Positions 5,685 through 7,232 of a stretch of DNA of 7,232 nt are shown in pieces. The stretch spans positions 1-7,232 of the forward strand of contig JAEYTI010000060.1 in assembly GCA_023434145.1 (NCBI GenBank). The letters run 5' to 3'. This DNA comes from Chloroflexota bacterium (GTDB lineage Bacteria; Chloroflexota; Anaerolineae; Anaerolineales; Anaerolineaceae). The stretch's first letter is position 1. Each line of letters begins with the position of its first letter. The notes below the pieces were generated by a model. The model saw only the letters and a list, made by a program, of their open reading frames with translations, was not told where the DNA came from and searched no databases. Both the position numbers and the translations under genes were made by a program.

Positions 5685-5696
5685 TTTATGCATAAA
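5685..5696. other. 12-bp perfect palindrome TTTATGCATAAA
   Basis: TTTATGCATAAA is fully self-complementary and lies in the long non-coding gap between the minus-strand small gene and the first GNAT gene. It has the look of a dimeric regulator site, but its distance from both start codons (62 and 419 bases) and the lack of a second copy make the role uncertain. The gap 5624-6114 otherwise holds the repeat array at 5788-5958, a candidate -10 at 6082, and no gene that I can support. Confidence 0.4.
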
Positions 5697-5787
5697 GACC
5701 GTACTGCCATGTTCCGTGCGCTGATGAAGATTAAAAATGGATCGCGTAACCAAACCGGCTGATCGCCGAGAGCGCCTCATCCTCCCC

Positions 5788-5958
5788 GCTCCTTCTCTTG
5801 GACGCTGCCGGGGTGGCTGATTCCTTTGACCAGCGGTAACCGCGTTCCAGGAGAAGGAGAGCCAGAAACCGGTGGTAGTCCTCTAGCTCCCCTTCTCCTG
5901 GCACTCGCTTCCAAGAACCAACTTTAACATAAAGCAAACAAGAGGCCAGGAGAAGGGG
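5788..5958. repeat. Four alternating copies of an 11-mer forming stem-loops
   Basis: The motif CCTTCTCCTGG appears at 5791-5801 (one change), inverted at 5847-5857, direct at 5891-5901, and inverted at 5946-5956. Copies 1 and 2 extend into a longer imperfect stem (5788-5805 with 5842-5862, one wobble and small bulges). Copies 3 and 4 extend to a perfect 14-bp stem (5889-5902 with 5945-5958). Copy 2 can instead pair with copy 3, so two mutually exclusive folds exist, as in attenuators, but no T-run follows. The array is upstream of the GNAT gene at 6115. Confidence 0.7.
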
Positions 5959-6081
5959 CACGGGAATGAGGTGATGCGCAGGGCGCAAGGCAATGTTCGC
6001 GATCCATTTCTTAACCTTCATCAACCGCCAGGGAAGCATAGGCCTATGGCGTGGATCTTTCCCCCGACCCTCAATCGGATA

Positions 6082-6087
6082 TATACT
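6082..6087 (+). promoter_or_regulatory. Candidate -10 box for the first GNAT gene
   Basis: TATACT at 6082-6087 lies 27 bases before the ATG at 6115. A transcript starting about seven bases after it would contain the CAGGA (6105-6109) ribosome binding site. No good -35 is seen 17 bases upstream. Confidence 0.35.
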
Positions 6088-6114
6088 TATCCCATTCCAT
6101 AACACAGGACTCCC

Positions 6115-6675
6115 ATGCCTATCGCCATCCGGCCGCTCACCCCGAACGAATACATCGACACCGTTCATATCTATCTGGAATGCATGCGCGCGGATTACAC
6201 CTTCTTTCCGCGCGAATACCTGGACTCGCTGCGCATTGAAAGCGAGCTGGCGGAGTTTGAGAGCTGGATCAACGAGGACGGTGTACAGGCGATGGTGTTC
6301 GGCGCGTTTCAGGATGACCGGATGACGGGCTATATCGCTGTCAGCTCAAACAGCGGTGAGCCTGCGGGCTACGATGGCGAGGTGAACAATCTATTCGTCC
6401 GCCCCGGCTGCCGGAACCAGGGCATTGGCCTGGCGCTGCTGCGAGCTGGTTTGGAACATCTGCGCGGTTTGGGACATCAGAGCGTCATCATCTATAACTA
6501 CCACCCCAGCCAATCCAACGCGTACTACCGCCACCTCGGCGGAGAGGTGGTGTACCGGACGGTCCAGTGCCCGGGCGGGCAGGAGACGCAGGTGGATGTT
6601 TTTGCCTGGGAGATCGACAAATTCCAGGCGATTCTGCACGAGCGGATGGAGAAATATCCCGCTTTGCGCGTATAA
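6115..6675 (+). CDS. GNAT-family N-acetyltransferase
   Basis: This 186-residue protein would transfer an acetyl group from acetyl-CoA to an unidentified amine. The acetyl-CoA motif A is clear: strand VNNLFVRPGCRNQGIGLALLRAGLEHL (90-116), with R-N-Q-G-I-G at 100-105 as the pyrophosphate-binding loop. Motif B follows as NAYYRHLGGEVVYR (135-148), which carries the usual tyrosine. The N-terminus (1-60) is helical and rich in aromatic and acidic residues, as expected for the substrate-binding half. CAGGA (6105-6109) precedes the ATG by five bases. The stop codon lies inside the TATAAT in front of the next gene. Nothing in the sequence identifies the substrate; peptide, aminoglycoside-like and small-molecule acceptors are all possible. 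Confidence 0.9.
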   Translation: MPIAIRPLTPNEYIDTVHIYLECMRADYTFFPREYLDSLRIESELAEFESWINEDGVQAMVFGAFQDDRMTGYIAVSSNSGEPAGYDGEVNNLFVRPGCRNQGIGLALLRAGLEHLRGLGHQSVIIYNYHPSQSNAYYRHLGGEVVYRTVQCPGGQETQVDVFAWEIDKFQAILHERMEKYPALRV

Positions 6676-6676
6676 T
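6671..6676 (+). promoter_or_regulatory. -10 box for a leaderless second GNAT gene
   Basis: A perfect TATAAT at 6671-6676, overlapping the stop of the first GNAT gene, is followed after seven bases by the ATG at 6684. There is no ribosome binding site between, so a message starting at the ATG itself would fit. The -35 position shows no consensus. The layout is the same as that of the small minus-strand gene at 5623. Confidence 0.45.
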
Positions 6677-6683
6677 CTCTGCC

Positions 6684-7172
6684 ATGATTGAAATCCGCCA
6701 TCTCCAACCCGAGCAAACCGAAGAAGCCCGGCGCGTCATCTACGCCACCGCCCACACCATGTTCAACCATGGGGAAACCGTAGAAGAGTCGACCGCCTAC
6801 TACCATGAACATTGGCCCCTGCTTGATATCGCCGACTACCAGCATAAGTACATCGAAAACAATGGCGTTTTTCTGGTGCTGTGCGACGGCGACCGCATCA
6901 TCGGCACCGGCGCGCTGTGGCAGTTGGAAGCGGGCGTAGCGGAGATCAAACGGCTGTGGGTGCTGCCGGAGTATCACGGGCAGGGGCTGGGCTACCGCAT
7001 GATGCAGGCGCTGATCGCCGAGGCCCGCGGGCGTGGCTATACCGTCCTGCGCCTGGAGACCAGCCCGGCCTACCAGCAGCGGGCCTACGACTTCTATCAC
7101 CGGCTGGGGTTCTACGACATCCCCCGCTACGGCGACGACCCAGACGACGTGGGCATGGAGATGCAGATATAG
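6684..7172 (+). CDS. GNAT-family N-acetyltransferase
   Basis: This 162-residue protein has the standard length of a single GNAT domain. Motif C/D strand FLVLCDGDRIIGTGAL (63-78) leads to motif A, EIKRLWVLPEYHGQGLG (87-103), with HGQGLG as the acetyl-CoA pyrophosphate loop, and motif B, YDFYHRLGFYDI. The C-terminal YGDDPDDVGMEM ending resembles that of many small GNATs of the YncA/RimI-like general type. The start at 6684 is preferred to an in-frame upstream ATG at 6567, which would lie inside the previous gene and give unlike sequence. It is not closely similar to the preceding GNAT gene, so it is not a recent duplication. The acceptor substrate cannot be deduced. Confidence 0.92.
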   Translation: MIEIRHLQPEQTEEARRVIYATAHTMFNHGETVEESTAYYHEHWPLLDIADYQHKYIENNGVFLVLCDGDRIIGTGALWQLEAGVAEIKRLWVLPEYHGQGLGYRMMQALIAEARGRGYTVLRLETSPAYQQRAYDFYHRLGFYDIPRYGDDPDDVGMEMQI

Positions 7173-7216
7173 GGTTTGGTGTCCCCGTGTGGGCAGCACA
7201 CCCGGCCCCCAAACCC
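7172..7216 (+). terminator. Possible two-tier terminator hairpin after the second GNAT gene
   Basis: GGGTTTGG (7172-7179) pairs with CCAAACCC (7209-7216), and inside it GTGTG (7187-7191) pairs with CACAC (7197-7201). The structure starts at the last base of the stop codon and is followed by an interrupted T-rich stretch (7219-7231). The weak U-tract makes termination plausible but not certain. Confidence 0.4.
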
Positions 7217-7232
7217 CGGTTTATTAATTTTG

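Noticed and set aside
5731..6168. Minus-strand open frame of 145 codons in the long gap
   Set aside because: It has no ribosome binding site or recognisable domain, is composed largely of the 11-mer repeat array, and its upstream end overlaps the start of a well-supported GNAT gene. A shorter version from an ATG at 6021 is no more convincing.
6115..7172. Recent duplication of a GNAT gene
   Set aside because: The two proteins differ in length and share only the general GNAT motifs, not extended sequence.

Overview
The window reads as a piece of chromosome from an uncultured or environmental bacterium with GC-rich genes. The gene set (a COG4586/4587/3694-type ABC-2 exporter, DUF1801, HAD and GNAT proteins) and the short CCACGAAGG- and CTCTGCG-type dispersed repeats between genes would suit a Chloroflexota (Anaerolineae-like) genome. 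That assignment is inference: no rRNA or marker gene is present. Most genes have Shine-Dalgarno sequences, and two look as if they could be read from leaderless transcripts.

Layout. Bases 1-299 are non-coding and AT-rich. They carry a perfect 24-bp hairpin (58-108), a weak promoter candidate and a second hairpin (192-239) in the likely leader of the first operon. Bases 300-2942 are a tight three-gene operon for an ABC exporter: one ATPase and two related six-helix permeases, joined by an ATGA overlap and a 1-base gap. A membrane gene (3118-4155), visibly poorer in GC, follows with its own promoter. It has a DUF4870-like C-terminal half and is bracketed by inverted copies of a CCACGAAGG-type repeat. 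Then comes a translationally coupled pair, DUF1801 protein (4262-4618) and HAD phosphatase (4615-5292). A second 51-nt hairpin (5309-5359) separates the HAD gene from a convergent small gene on the minus strand (5372-5623). The 490-base gap 5624-6114 has no convincing gene but holds palindromes and four alternating copies of an 11-mer that can pair in two exclusive ways. The window ends with two consecutive GNAT acetyltransferases (6115-6675, 6684-7172) and a possible terminator.

How the genes work together. Only the ABC operon is a clear functional unit: ATP hydrolysis by the first protein would drive a heterodimeric channel made by the other two. The rest are accessory or housekeeping genes of general type without an evident shared pathway.

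The strongest unexplained signal is the pair of 51-nt hairpins. They align without gaps and differ at five base pairs, each with a compensatory change on the other arm. They have TTTT at the 5' edge and AAAA at the 3' edge, the reverse of an intrinsic terminator. No complete new defence or mobile system is visible.
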